Shown in pieces: positions 1 through 12,261 of a stretch of DNA of 64,000 bases (positions are counted from its first letter, which is position 1; each line of letters starts with the position of its first letter). The position numbers and the translations under genes were made by a program. Origin of the DNA: Lunularia cruciata (lineage: Eukaryota; Streptophyta; Marchantiopsida; Lunulariales; Lunulariaceae); assembly GCA_948567375.1 (NCBI GenBank), contig OX419757.1, forward strand, positions 50,775,665 through 50,839,664, given 5' to 3'. Under the pieces are notes generated by a model. It searched no databases. It had not been told where the DNA came from and was given only the letters and a program-made list of their open reading frames with translations.

Positions 1-2249
1 GCCTTAGTCACCTCCTTGTCTAATGAAAGAATGATTCAAGTGAATGACTACTTGTTGTGGATGTATGTTTTGGTTGTGGTCTAACTCCACTTAGTCCTCC
101 ACAAGGGTCCTCCTTATCCTTTTCATGCCCATCATCTTTGGCCTAGGAGGCATTGTAGGTCTCTTCCTTTCCCTAACCAAGGGTTCTGTTGCCAATTCTT
201 ATTGCCTCTTCTTCAAAGCCTAGCATTTTTTAGGCCTTCTTCACCACAAGATACTTCCTTTAGTGGGTAAATTCCATATCCATCTCTACATAATTTCTCA
301 CCATCATTGCTTGTTTGTGTTGCTCTTCAAATTGTCCTAAAGGGAAGAAGTGATTTTTATACTTCTACTTCTTGGTTGGGGTTAATAGATTCATCTCCAA
401 ATAAAAATGAACAACAAATGGGAATACAAAAGTCACCCCATCTTCTTCATTCATGTTTCTAGAAAGCTTCCATGCCCTTGCCCAGAAAATCCCTGCCTAA
501 TGTACATGCCTTCCTTTGTATAGGTACTCAAAGAAGATTGTTTGGCTATTATTCAAGTAAGTTGTTTGTTTGGGTTTGAACAACTTCATCACTAACTCTA
601 CTATGGCCTTTCTGCATGATCTTTAATTCCAAAGACAAACCAACCATTTTTGGTCATGTCATCCTTGAAGCTTGCCTTGAATTTTGCTCCAAAGGTAGAT
701 CTGGGTGAGTCTAAGGGCTATCCAAGGTCATTGTTATCTAGGAGAGAATATTTGGACCCCATCAGTTTTTGCCAATGTTTGTTTGTTTAGGCAAAGAGAT
801 TCCCTCTCAAGGTCTCCATACTTGGACCTCAATCACCTTTATCTCATGTAACATTGCATGATCACTTAACTCTCAATTTCATAGCAAGAATTATACCTTC
901 TTGTTATGGACTGACTCATGTCTAAAATGCAATGCCTACTTAACCAATCCTAGGAACTTGATTATGAATTCAGGCGCCCTTCTTATGTACCTAGGTGCTC
1001 AAGGGGTTGCTACCTCTTTCCCTTTCATTCCTCTCATTCCTCTCAATCCTTCTCACACAACCACACTTGCTCCCAATTCAATTCCCAAGTTCTACAACTT
1101 CTTGCCAAGGGTAGGGAAATCCTAAAGGGTGTTACTTTTTTAACTCTACAAAAAGTGGAAAATATCTAAGCCCAATGTGGGTATTTAAGGTGATATCCCA
1201 ACCATTAAAAATGCTTGGTTGGTGTGCCCTATGGTGAGTAGTCATTCCTTACACATGTGAGTGGATAGTATGATTAAATGGTCATCAATTGTAGTTCTTG
1301 ATTTGTCAGCACCACATTTAAGTTCTTGGGATTCTTGCAAACTCATGGTTTTCAAGCCAAAGGGCTTTTAGGGAGAATGATCTTTTGGCCAAAGTTCATC
1401 CCAAGGCAAAGGTCTCATTTCAAGACAAAGGTCTACTAGGGCAAAGGGTTTCTTCCTTGAAGGTTTCCTTGAATGAAAGCCTTCTTTGTTTAAGAGCCAT
1501 ATCCTGGGCTCTTCATCTAGATCTATTGTTGTTGGTCTTCCCATTGCACATTCCTTCCATGTCATCTTTCTCTTGAAGGGTGCAATTTCTCTCAAGGTAG
1601 AAGGCAAACAAGAATAAGCCTCCCTTCTTTCCTATTGACCAGCTATTTCTTCATCTTCCTAAGTAAACTATGTAATTTGAAAGGAAAAGGTGTACTATGG
1701 AAAGAGGTGAGACATCATGCCAAACATGGTGCCTAGGGGAGTCACAACAAGCTCTCCAATTGCAAGGAGTACATCAACAAAGGGAAAGAATGACTTAGAA
1801 GTTGGACCTTTGAGGACAAAGGTAGAAGAAGAAGCATTTGTTATAGAATCAAAACTTGTCATGTTTCAGTCCAAAGGCAAAGATGTCCTTTAGGACAAAC
1901 AAGTACTAGTAGCCAAAAATTTACTCAAGGCCAAAGAGTCAAAGAAGGCCAGAGAATCTGGATGGACAAGAAAAGGAGATCAAGATGAAGGGACATCTAA
2001 GGCCAAAGACTCCCAAGACCTTGGCAGAATAGAGCAACAAGAGGACAAAACCCACCTTCATTGTCAACATAAGTAAGGACAAAGAGGAGTCTTTGACACA
2101 AGGAAGGAAGAAGGAGCGGAATCAAGCAAAAGAGGATTGCAATCTATCACATTGGTACCCCTTTCAAGACTTTTCATCCACATAATAGGACTAAGATTGG
2201 AAATGATTGAGTGGCTTTTCTCATTTTATAGAGAATTGCATGGAGAGAT
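1..2249. repeat. decayed repeat sequence, no supported gene
   Basis: I see no host gene here. The stretch is rich in short C/T-rich and A/G-rich runs like the coiled-coil frames of the element family that fills 2250-21648, and the part around 1800-2150 reads as Lys/Glu-rich broken frames on the + strand. It is probably an older relative or a diverged flank of that family. No clean ends, target duplications or conserved domains were found, so family assignment is inference. Confidence 0.4.
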
Positions 2250-2833
2250 TGCGATAACCCAACAAACACACAATTGAAGTATTTTAGTAAGTAATAGGTC
2301 AACCTCACAAGGATACAAGTCAAAAATGGTTGAATGCAAAGAAAAGTGTCACATTGGAGTCCTTGACTATTTACTATATAACCTCTTAGGTAGAGATAAC
2401 TCCCATATGAGGACAATGATACCATGAAGATGCATTGTAGAAATAACAAAGAATAATCACTCACACAAAATTATATAATTCCATTGAATTTTGAGAAAGT
2501 GATGGTTCAATATTAGAGGTGCTTCATTTCTCCAAAGGTCTCTTGAAGATCCTTGGTAGATAAATGTCCTATCCTTCCAAAGATGAGCAGTGTGGTCTTC
2601 CAAATTTGAAGACTATCCCATCTTTGGAAGGCAATTTCCTCCTCAAAGATCCTTACTCCTTCCAAAGACCTGAGTTTGCAATGATCCAAAGATAATGTGC
2701 ATCTCCTTCCAAAGGCATCATACTCCCCTAAGTAAATGTACTCCTCTCGCAAAGGCATCATCTTCACTAAAGATGATGTACTGCCCTCCCAGAGGCAGTG
2801 TCTTTAGCAAACTGCAATGTTCTACTCTTTAGA

Positions 2834-2838
2834 GTGCA
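2834..2838. repeat. target site duplication of unit A (left), GTGCA
   Basis: The five bases GTGCA directly before unit A recur at 4727-4731 directly after it. This supports 2839-4726 as one insertion. Confidence 0.8.
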
Positions 2839-4726
2839 TGTGGTACCCACATTTTTCATTTTGGACGAGTTTTGAAGAAGAAGTGCCTTGCTAAAACCAA
2901 ATTGAAACCAAATGGAGAAGAAATGAAGGGAAACTTGTGTTTTGATCAGACTCGAGGAAGTTGACTTCATGTAAGAGGAAGAAGGATTCGGACTAGATCA
3001 GACCCGAAGAAGCTTACTTCGTGTCAGAGGAGGGAAAACTCGGATCAGGCGTTGAAGGAGTGCAAACCCAAAGGAGGAATGAAGGTTACAAGTCATAAAT
3101 ACTGCGGCTGTCATATCTCCGTGACCACAAGTCCAAATCAAACGTGCTATATTTCGTTAGAAGCGTCTCGTTTAGGGGTTTCCATTGCCACCAAAATCGC
3201 AAAGTTTAGAGGTCTGTAGAAGAAGTTATAAGCATTTGAAGTTTCGGGAATAGATGTACTTCGGGTTGAGGTTCTTCGGGTCAATGTGACTTCGGACTTC
3301 GGATTTTGGGTTTACATGACTTCGGGTCATGAGACTTCGCCTCAAGAAAAATATGATTCAACTTGAGGAAGTCAGACCTTGGAGTGCAGTGAAAGTGACT
3401 TCAAGAATCTTGGCAGAGGTATTAGAGGAAGTTAGAGTAGGGAAAATAAATTAATTAGGATACCCATGACTTCAATTTTAGTCCAGATTGAAGATGGAAT
3501 AGAAATTGAAGGAGAAATAGCAATAGTGAATGAACCCGAAGTGCAGGATCAAACTATAAGTGTCTTTGGGTCAGTTATATGAGTGATTAAGGGAAAGTGG
3601 GTTACAAATTGAAGGTGTAGATAGTGTATTCATGCTTTCAATAACAATTCTTGATGATGACACAATAGAATTAGCAAAGGAATTGATAGTAGTTAAACCT
3701 GAAGTAAGAGAGATAGGAATGCAGGTGTCTTTGGATTTGACATTTGACACTTTAGAGAATAGTGGATCGGGAGATAAAGATTTAGAAGGATTACTTGTGA
3801 TAGGAATTGTAGATCAGAGTAGAGAATCAGTAGAATTGATAGAGGAATTAGAAGTTGTGAAACCTGAGGATAGAGTAATAGTAAGTAAATTTACTTCGTG
3901 TTTGGGTTTGAAAGCCGAGGAAGAAGTAGACATCGGATCAAATTAGTAACAGTTTTGAGATTTGAAGAGGTGCATTGTCATTTCGGATCTGCAGGTTAGA
4001 AAAGTTGTTGTAGAACGGTATAGTTGTTAGAATTGTCAATTGCTTCACTATTTAAGAGTGGCATTTGCAGTATCATGTTGTTCAGTGCTCATAATTTTTG
4101 AGAATAGATAAAGCGAAGTGCTATGAAGCAATGCTCGTCGCTTGAGCTTGATTCCCAGTATCAGCTTTGCAATTGTGTTTGTGAGTGTGTGAAGAAATTT
4201 GAAGTGCAAGTCAGTGTGCGTGTTGGATGTTGGATTCCATAGCCTTGATCTTCATTCTATGTGTTTGATCCAGAGTGAAGTGCAATCGAAGCAATGCCTT
4301 GATAGATCTGAGAGGAATTGTATTGTTGGTAGTATTCTGCATTTGTGAGTGCAGTGCGAAGTTGATGTGAAGCAATTTCAATCGATGAAGTTGTGCATTC
4401 AGTGGAGGGGTGGAACACAATTCTGAGGCGAAGTCGTTTTGCAATGAAGTGCCATTTTTGGGAGAGCTTGAATCATCACAATCAAGATTGTTTGGAAAGA
4501 TTTGATGGAGTTGTGATTATGAAGTGTGAATTTGTGACAAGATTGTGAATCAGTGCTTGTTACTCTCTTTTGGGTGTGGTTTCTACCTGAGAGATTAAAG
4601 ACACAACCAAGAAGAACTACATGTTACTGTTTGACTTCGTATTTGACCAATTCTGAATTGCATCTTTGCAGGAACAAACTTTACTTACCCAATTACCGCA
4701 AAAGTGATATTTATCGGGTTGTCATA
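2839..4726 (+). mobile_element. unit A: short member of the TG...CA element family (fossil)
   Basis: Unit A starts TGTGGTACCC and ends in a GGTTGTCA-type terminus, bounded by an exact 5-bp duplication (GTGCA). Its 3' third (about 4080-4726) matches, in reverse, the left parts of units B and C. A frame at 3632-3946 shares ELEVVKPED and GSGDK with a - strand frame of unit B, so the units are homologous although A is much shorter. Ends of TG...CA and a 5-bp duplication are typical of LTR retrotransposons, yet no direct terminal repeats are present inside the unit. It may therefore be a solo LTR of a long-LTR family or a non-autonomous derivative. Broken. Confidence 0.7.
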
Positions 4727-4731
4727 GTGCA
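4727..4731. repeat. target site duplication of unit A (right), GTGCA
   Basis: Exact copy of the five bases at 2834-2838. Confidence 0.8.
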
Positions 4732-5107
4732 TCATCTTCTCCCAAGACCACTGCTCTACTCCTCTAGAAGCACTATCTTCCTAAAATGATGTTCTACCCT
4801 TTACAAGGCACTATCGTCACCAGAAGATAGTGCCTTGTACCCAATGTTTTGTCCTTTGGAAGGCATAATCTTTGAGACACCATACGATCTTTGTGACAAT
4901 CTTTCAATTTGGTCTTCCCACTTTGGTTACTTTTAACACTATAGCTCAAATTTGATCAAGGCACTATATTAAGCAATTGCACTAAAGCCAATGATTACAC
5001 ACACAAGGCAACTTGTAATGTTTACTGATCTTCACTAAAGAAAATTTATGAGAGAGTTGGAGCAAAGTGACAATGACTAGTGAAGCTCTTTTGCTTTATT
5101 TACCAAT

Positions 5108-5112
5108 CCTAT
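5108..5112. repeat. target site duplication of unit B (left), CCTAT
   Basis: CCTAT directly precedes unit B and recurs exactly at 8378-8382 after it. Confidence 0.85.
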
Positions 5113-6300
5113 TGTGACAACCTGGCAAATATCACTTTTGCATTAATTGGGTAAGTAAAGTTTGTTCCCGCAGAGATACGAGTCAGAAATGTCCAAAACA
5201 AAGTCAAAGTAACAATTTCAATTCTTCTTGAGTTCTTCTTTAGTCTCTCAGGTAGAAACCACACCCAGAAGAGAGTAACAAGCACTAACTCACAGTCTTG
5301 TCACAAATTAGCACTCCATAATCACAACTCCATCAAATCTTTCCAAACAATCTTGATTGTGATGATTCAGGCTCTCCTAAAAATGGCACTTCATTGCAAA
5401 ATGACTTTGCCTCAGAATTGTGTTCCACCCCTCCACTGAAAGCACAACTTCCTTGATCAAAATTGCTTCACATCAACTTTGCACTGCACTCACCAATGCA
5501 AAATACTACCAACACTACAATTCCTTTCAGATCTATCAAGGCATTGCTTTGATTGCACTTCACTCAAGATCAAACACACAAAATGAAGATCAAGGCTGCG
5601 GAATCCAACATCCAACAAGCACACTGACTTGCACTTTGAAATTCTTCACACACTCACAAACACAATTGCAAGTTGATACTTGGAATCAAGCTCAAGCGAC
5701 GAGCATTGCTTCACAACACTTTGCTTTATCTATTCTTAGAAATAATGAGCACTAAACAACATGACATTGCAAATGCCACTCTTAAGTAGTGAAGCAATCG
5801 ACAGTTCTAACAACTCTACCGTTCTACAACAACTCTTCTAACCTATAGATCCAAAATGACAATGCACCTCTTCATATCTGCCTCTTCAAATCTCAAAACA
5901 GTCACTAGTCCGATCTGATGTCTACTTCGTCATCGGCTTTCAAACCCGAACCCAAAGTAAATTTACTTCCTACTACACTATCTTCGGGCTTCACAACTTC
6001 TAATTCTTCTACCAGATCCAACAATTCTCTTTCCTGATCTGAAATTCTACTAGTGGGTAATCTATCTAACTCCTTATCTCCCGACCCACTCTTCTTTAAT
6101 GTCTTTATTGCTAACTCCAAGGTCATCTACACTCCTACTTCATCTACTTCGGGTTTGGTTCTAACATCCTTCCGAAGCTTGTCTATCTCCAACTTTACTA
6201 AGTCTAATCTAATTGTGATACTATCTTCTACCTCTAATACCTTCCTATCTACACAAGTCCTTAGACTGATCAACAGCGCGTTCAAATCAGTGTCTTTTGC

Positions 6301-7080
6301 CTATCTTTGCCTTGTCTCTTGCACCAACAATTTCAACTCGTGCAGCCTCATTTCTTCAATCCAAACGCTGGCCTCTGTACTTAACATTGCGCTCATTTTG
6401 AGGACAATCTCCTTCAATGGCTCCAATCGCATCTTTCTTTCTCGCTCCCGATCTACAAGCCAATCCTCTCTATATATTGCCAACTCCGCTTCAAACTCAG
6501 CTTTCACCGTTTCTTTCTCCTTTTCCTTCTGTTCAATCTTCTCCTCCTGATTACAAAGTAACTCTTGTAATCTCTCTTCTTCCCTATATCTTACTGCCAA
6601 CTCCCTTTGCCAGAGTTGCTTCTTCTCTTCTACGCTCTCCATGACTCTATCGAGCTCTTGTTCCTTTGCTGCTACCCTTGCCATAGCATGGATAAGTTCT
6701 ACTCTTGAATCAGCAAACTGCTGCTTCAAAATCTCATACTCTGCTACTTGTCTCTCCCTCGCTATGTCACTCTTCTGAATAAGCTCCTCTTGATACATCA
6801 CTTCTCTCTTCACGTCTTCAATTACTTGAGTCTTCACTACTGCCTCCGCTCGCAGTACTTCACTTTCCTCCTCACCTCGGGTTATAATCTTCTTCAATTT
6901 TGAGTTCTCTTCTTCTAATCTTGATAACACCTGCAAAATAGTCTTCACTTCTGGACAAGTCAACTGCATTTCCTTCTTCTTGTGCTCCAACTTCATTAGC
7001 AATGGGCACACAATCTCCTGTAGGTACTCCACTCCATCACTCGCAACTATCTCCTCTTGCGTCGCAATCTCCCTTCTCAC
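6301..7080 (-). pseudogene. unit B second frame: coiled-coil protein
   Basis: About 259 residues dominated by E, K, R, Q and L in heptad-like spacing, for example around LSRLEEENSKLKKI and RVAAKEQELDRVMESVEE, so a long coiled coil is the clear prediction. An equivalent region is present in unit C (14203-13397, - strand) and, more decayed, in unit D (about 9600-8460). It lies between the unknown first frame and the short acidic frame. I recognise no enzymatic motif. Treated as a fossil. Confidence 0.5.
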
Positions 7081-7192
7081 TTCTTGTTTGCCCGATGCTT
7101 GCCTTCTTCGACTTTGGAGTACTCGCTTCTATCTCCACGTTCTTCCCCGTCTTCTTGTAGTACTCGTCTGTGCTTCGGATTTGAACGATATA

Positions 7193-7972
7193 CTACTGCT
7201 CCTCTACATCAACTTCTCTTCTCAAGTCGGGATGGAAATGCAACACCATTCGATTTTGCTCCACCAAGTTGAGCAAATTCAACCCGAGGTAAAAGTGTGC
7301 TGCAAACGGCACAATGTAATATGGAGGTGACTTATTGATTGGTTCTCTTGCAAATAGTTTGTGAAAGAACACCGCTTGGTGTTTCATCACATACGTTGTT
7401 CTCTCCGGCTTCAGGATGGCCATGAGAGCACTCACGATCCCTCTCTTCACGGGATCCTTGTAACTTTCAACCTTGTATCCATTCTTTGTCCGCTTTGAAG
7501 AGAATGTATCCCTCACTTCTTGGGTTTCTATGGCTACCTCTCCCTTCTCCAAGAACGTGGCATCCTGCTCTACGCCTGCCTCTCTTCCAAGTACTAATCT
7601 CCAATCCAACTCTGTCCAGCAAGCCGGATTTCCTCTCTTCCCCTCTTCCTTGGGGCCATCGAGACACTTGCTCTTGATGATCTTAGTCATGAAACCTGGA
7701 AAACTAACATTCCAATTCCATGCCAAGAATGAAATCCGAAGTCGGCTCAAGACTTTGATTCTTGCGATTATGTCTAACCTCCGAATCGCATGATTCCTCA
7801 CTGCAAATTTGGAGTTCTTCTTTCCTCCTCCCATCTCTCTTGCTTTCTCGCTGTCTCTCGGTTTCACTCTCTCGACTTCTCCCTTACACACTAGCGCATC
7901 TTCAACTCTATTTCCCTTCCCACAATCACCTGCAGGACGACTTCTCAACGGCAAAGGAAAATTGCTCGACAT
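7193..7972 (-). pseudogene. unit B first frame: unknown protein, family-conserved
   Basis: About 259 residues without a domain I can name. It begins with a Lys/Arg-rich segment and contains a hydrophobic patch (SFLAWNWNVSFPGF) that recurs in diverged form in unit D (about 10750 on the - strand). DNA resembling its second half lies at 20560-21050 in unit C. Conservation across three or more units shows it belongs to the element and not to the host flank. No signal peptide is evident. Its function is unknown. It could be a gag-like structural protein lacking a CCHC knuckle, but nothing proves that. Treated as a fossil. Confidence 0.5.
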
Positions 7973-8377
7973 TGCTTCATCATGAGCCTGATTTTTATAG
8001 AGTCGTGCTTTCTTCGTCTCTCTTCAATTCAAGTTTCTACCGAGAAATCACACCTCCTGCATGCGCCTGTCACTGTCAATCATACTTCACGCGTATGTGT
8101 TGCCTGTTTTGAACGGTCCCTTCTTGAAGTTTTTGCCCCGACGAAAGATTGACTTTGCCTCGGGTTGAGCTCCCCCCGATACAAAGACTCCTTACTTTGG
8201 GTTGTATGCTGACAGGGCATTTCTGAGTACTTTGCCTTATGACCCAAAGTCACTTTACTTTGGGTTTCATCCCAAAGACTCTTTTCTTCACCTTCTTCGG
8301 CCATACATGCACAATCCAACTTCTCTATACACTTCTTCTTCTCTATTTTGAAAAAAAAAAAAAATGTGGGCACCACA

Positions 8378-8382
8378 CCTAT
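8378..8382. repeat. target site duplication of unit B (right), CCTAT
   Basis: Exact copy of 5108-5112. Confidence 0.85.
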
Positions 8383-11229
8383 ATTGGACAATGTAGCACA
8401 ATGTATTTAGACTGTAATGGTGATGAGCTCTTGGTGCACCACTTTCAACTTGTCTAGCAAGTTCTTCATTGTTTCTTGGTACTTGGTGATATGAAGACCC
8501 ATTTCTATCTTGTAAACATTTGTTGCTTCTTCATAGTTTGCCTTTTGGATGACTGCCAATGCTTAGCCAATCATCAATTGCCTCACCTATGCTTCAAACT
8601 GCAAGATCTGCTCCTTAGATTTCACATTTATTTGGCTGCAAACTTCCAAAGATCTGCCCTCCTCTTCCAAGGAGTCTCAAAATGACTCTTCACCAAATAG
8701 TTCTCTTCTTCCATCTCCTACAAAGCCTCACATCATTATCAATTCCCTCTTCAATTCCCCAATCCGCTTGATCTTCAACCTCTCACTCTTCTCTTACTCT
8801 ACATGGGCAGTCCTCATTGTCTCCAACTCTTCCTACAAGACAATTGACTCCGCATCTTGCTTCTTTTATTCTTCACAAAGATAGAGAACTTCACTCTTCA
8901 AGGCTTCTACCTTCACCTTGTGCAGCTCTAACTATGAATAAATCTCAATCACCATTGATGAATAGCCAGATGCTTGTGAATGGTTCTTCTTGTAGGTTGG
9001 AAAATGAGTATCCAAAGCCATCATCAAAGGCAGCAAGTTGTCATGAATATACCTTACCCCATGCATTTCCCAAATAACAAAGCGCTCCTCTTCACTAATA
9101 AACCTTCTTTTTGCAGCTGCAAGTAGGTCAGTGCCTTCTTGGGAGTACTTATGATAGTACCTCTACTTTCTTTGGAATATCTTCTTCTTCATTTGTAGCA
9201 AAGTCAACTTCTTATCCCAATTTTTGAAATGGTAGCTTCCTTCAATGATTATCGTTTGAGGGTGAGCATTTTGTTGATTCCCTAGATGTCTACATTTCCA
9301 ATGGCTTCTTTTTTTGAGCTCTTGACATCTTCTTCTTCTTGTGGTTCCTCCACTACTTCTTTCTTGTACAAATCCATCTCATTCACCTTTGATTGCTTCT
9401 CCTCTTCTTCTTTTGGTTGGGTATCTTCATCTTCATCCAACTCCTTGATAGCTTGAAGTTTCTTTGCTTTCTTCCAAATAATAGACTTCTTGATGGTGGG
9501 ATTAGTGTGTAACTTGCACTTCTTCTCCTACTTCACTGGATTCACAAATTGACTCATCTTCTTATACTTCTCATTTGCTTCTCTCATGGGTTCTATTTGG
9601 TGCATGATCTTCATCAAAGTAAGAAGGTGTAACATTCCAAGAATAGGAGAACCCTCAAGAGAAACATAGGAGAAGAAATAAAAAGCTTCACACTCAATAA
9701 TCTAATGCCCCAAAGGAGCACCTTGTCTTTATTATATAGCAAAGAGGATTCCCTTAAAGGAAGTTCCACCCTTGGATTAGATATATGGATTGGTGACATA
9801 TCAGCAAGCTCACCCTTAGATTAGTTGCATCGATGGATGATATGTTGGTTCTTGTTCTATCTGGTTGGTCAAACAAGTTTGATTGGAGGGAAAGTTTAAG
9901 GAATCTTCTTGTAGAAAGCTCAGAATAGTATGGGTGAGGAACTGTTGGAAAGCTCTTGACAAGACAAACAATGAGGAAGAGATGACAAGCCTTTGTCCTT
10001 AGAGGGAAAAACTAATCCATTTTTTAGGCTTGATTCATCAATTTAGGCCTCCAAAATTGGCTCTAAATTTTTCATGGTGTTTTGGCTCCTACTCTACTAG
10101 TGGAAGTACTCTTTTGGTAAAACCTTTATCTCATCTACTTAGTCCATCATATATAGCATCTTTCCAAATGTTACCAAGCTAAATTCCACCTCTAGATAAT
10201 ATATCTAGCTAATGGTATTATAGAAGGGGACACTTTATGGTCCAAAAATTCAATCTTCTCCTCCTCAATGAGTAATCCATGGCTGATGTAAAGATACATC
10301 ACAAATAGCATTGGGTAATGAGGTTTGGGTTCATCAAACATGTTATACATCTTTTTCACATGGGTGTGAAAATCTTCCCAATCAATTGGGTAATCAGAAA
10401 ATAGGAACTCAAAGAAGTAAGTGGTGTATTGGGCTTGAAGATCTTCATCAAAGCACTAGTGATTTCCCTTTAAGCTGGGTTCATGTAATTGGCCACCAAC
10501 CACCCATTGGTGGGATGCTTATCATGCACAAAGGCCTTATCAATCATTGCTTTCATTTTGTTGTTGATATTGAACCATGAGTCAAAGGTGTACCTCTTGC
10601 TACCCTTGGCTCTCTTCCCAACGTCTTCCTCCAATGAAAGGGTATCTATTCTCTCACATCTTCTGTCAACCCACATGATACTACTTTTTTCATCCCCTAA
10701 AGTTCTAGATCCATCACAACCAAAGTATACTCCCAACTCCACGAGAGAAAGCTAACCCACAATCTTTGTAGTGTCACTTGCCTAATAGACATTTCCAAAG
10801 GATCCACCATTAGGATCTTCAAGTTCAAGGTGCTCTTAATAATGGGAGGCAAGGGAAGAAGGGAGGTAGATTTCACCATTGTGCTAGCAATCAATCTCCT
10901 CATATATTGACTTTCAATCTCCACTCTTACTCACTTGGATTACAAGAAGCAAAAATTTGTGAAGAATGGAAGGATAATAAATTTTGAAACCTCTTTAATG
11001 CAGGAATCTCAAGTTTGTAGAGTTTTTTCTCCCTTTCTCACAACAATCTTCAATCTTCCATCACACTTCACTTGTGTGAGCCATCTTGGAGGTTCTCTTT
11101 GCATGTTCTTGAAACCCATGCACTATTGATCATTCTTCATTGAATGATCAATAGTACCCTTCTTAATACCATCATTATCTTTGGAAGAGGAACACAGATT
11201 GTCTTTGAAAGATGGTTCTTCATCTTCAT

Positions 11230-12256
11230 TGAAAATTTTGGTCATTATTCATGAAGATGCCAATTAGGCAAAAATGCATATCTTCCAAAGACAAGGTCAA
11301 ATAAGATAAAGAAAATCAACATTCTTGGGTACTACAAAGATCATAGATTACACCACCTTGCTTGGCCACCTCAATCAAATAGCAAAGGGAATTCACCCAA
11401 AGTAAGCAAAGGAGATGGAGGAACTTGCCAAGATTCACACAATGTATGTAAAGAAAGGGAAATGCAACAAGAAGATGATGCAAGAGATGGCCAATTTAAA
11501 AGGAGAAGGAGAAGCTCTTGCAAGGAAGTATGCCAAGGAAGTGAAGAAGCAACAAGATAAAGAAAAGGCACTTTGCCAAGAACAAGATAACTATTAAAGG
11601 AAGTTTGATGAGAGATTGAAAGTTCATGATGAGAAGATCAATGTTTGTGAGGAGAGGTCTAGAAGACAAATGTAGCCACGGAGATGAAATATCAAGAAGA
11701 AAAATGTGTTGTTGGAGTAAAAGTCTCAAAGCTCACTATGAAGTTGGAGAAAATAAAAATAAAAATGAGAAGAGCATTACGTGGCAATTTGAGAAGAAAT
11801 GCTAGTAGAGCTGTAGAGGAGATCCAAATGCAACTAAACCTAGAGAAGACCAAGATCTTGGCAAAGATGGAATGAAGCGGGATCAAGATAGTAGAGGAGG
11901 AAATGGAGGCCTTGTTGGAAAGATTGAAGTTGAAGGATTGAAGTTACAAGTATATGCTTTGGAGGCAAAGGTGTACATGGAGGAGCAATTGTAGCAACTA
12001 CTTGATAGGCTTCATGAACATACCTCCAAGAAATTTAAGGATTTTACCAAGGTTCTCCTGGGAGCAATCACAAAATATAAAGATAGGATATATCTATTGG
12101 TTAGGATTTGTAAAGGCAAAGGTAGTTCCTTGTGATGACTTTAGGAAAAGGAGATTCCAACCCAAAGGTAACGAATAGCAATGTGTTAAGTATAGAACAA
12201 ACCTTTGGCCTAGAATTTCCTTGAGCCTTGAAAAAATGTCTTCTTTGTCCAAGAAG
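11230..12256 (+). repeat. coiled-coil-coding repeat remnant, + strand
   Basis: Between about 11415 and 11880 the + strand reads as broken Lys/Glu/Gln/Met-rich coiled-coil frames (for example MEELAKIHTMYVKKGKCNKK). The composition resembles the coiled-coil frames of units B and C but in the opposite orientation. No ends were identified. It is probably another decayed member of the same or a related family. No host gene is supported. Confidence 0.35.
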
Positions 12257-12261
12257 ACTTT
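12257..12261. repeat. target site duplication of unit C (left), ACTTT
   Basis: ACTTT precedes unit C and CCTTT follows it at 21644-21648, a 4 of 5 match, consistent with an older insertion. Confidence 0.6.

Larger units (their letters stand above)
5113..8377 (-). mobile_element. unit B: best preserved member of the TG...CA, ORF-bearing element family (fossil)
   Basis: On the - strand it starts TGTGGTGCCCACA and ends GGTTGTCACA, with an exact 5-bp target duplication (CCTAT). Three - strand frames follow in order: an unrecognised protein of about 259 aa (7972-7193), a long Glu/Arg/Lys-rich coiled-coil region of about 259 aa (7080-6301), and a short acidic frame with ELEVVKPED (6126-5905). The last about 650 bp resemble an LTR R-U5 region by position. 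I see no gag knuckle, protease, reverse transcriptase, integrase or transposase, and no direct terminal repeats. Ends and duplication size suggest LTR-type integration, so this may be a very long solo LTR carrying coding sequence, or a non-autonomous element. Broken, several breaks. Confidence 0.75.
2250..11150 (-). mobile_element. old unit D of the TG...CA element family (fossil, entered by units A and B)
   Basis: The left end at 2250 resembles the conserved 3' end of units B and C (a TGTGACAACC-like start on the + strand followed by a matching stretch to about 2500). The body continues in three pieces, 2250-2838, 4732-5112 and 8383 to about 11150, separated by units A and B. On the - strand the last piece holds a coiled-coil-like region (about 9600-8460) and, at 10924-10250, a frame resembling the first frame of unit B (LSWSWEY here, LAWNWNV in unit B). 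The order of parts matches units B and C. The copy is broken many times and is the oldest layer. The right-hand boundary is uncertain. Confidence 0.5.

Noticed and set aside
5113-8377. Unit B as a classical DNA transposon
   Set aside because: The inverted similarity at its ends is limited to TGTG, there is no transposase, and a 5-bp duplication with TG...CA ends fits LTR-type integration better than hAT, MULE, CACTA or PIF families.
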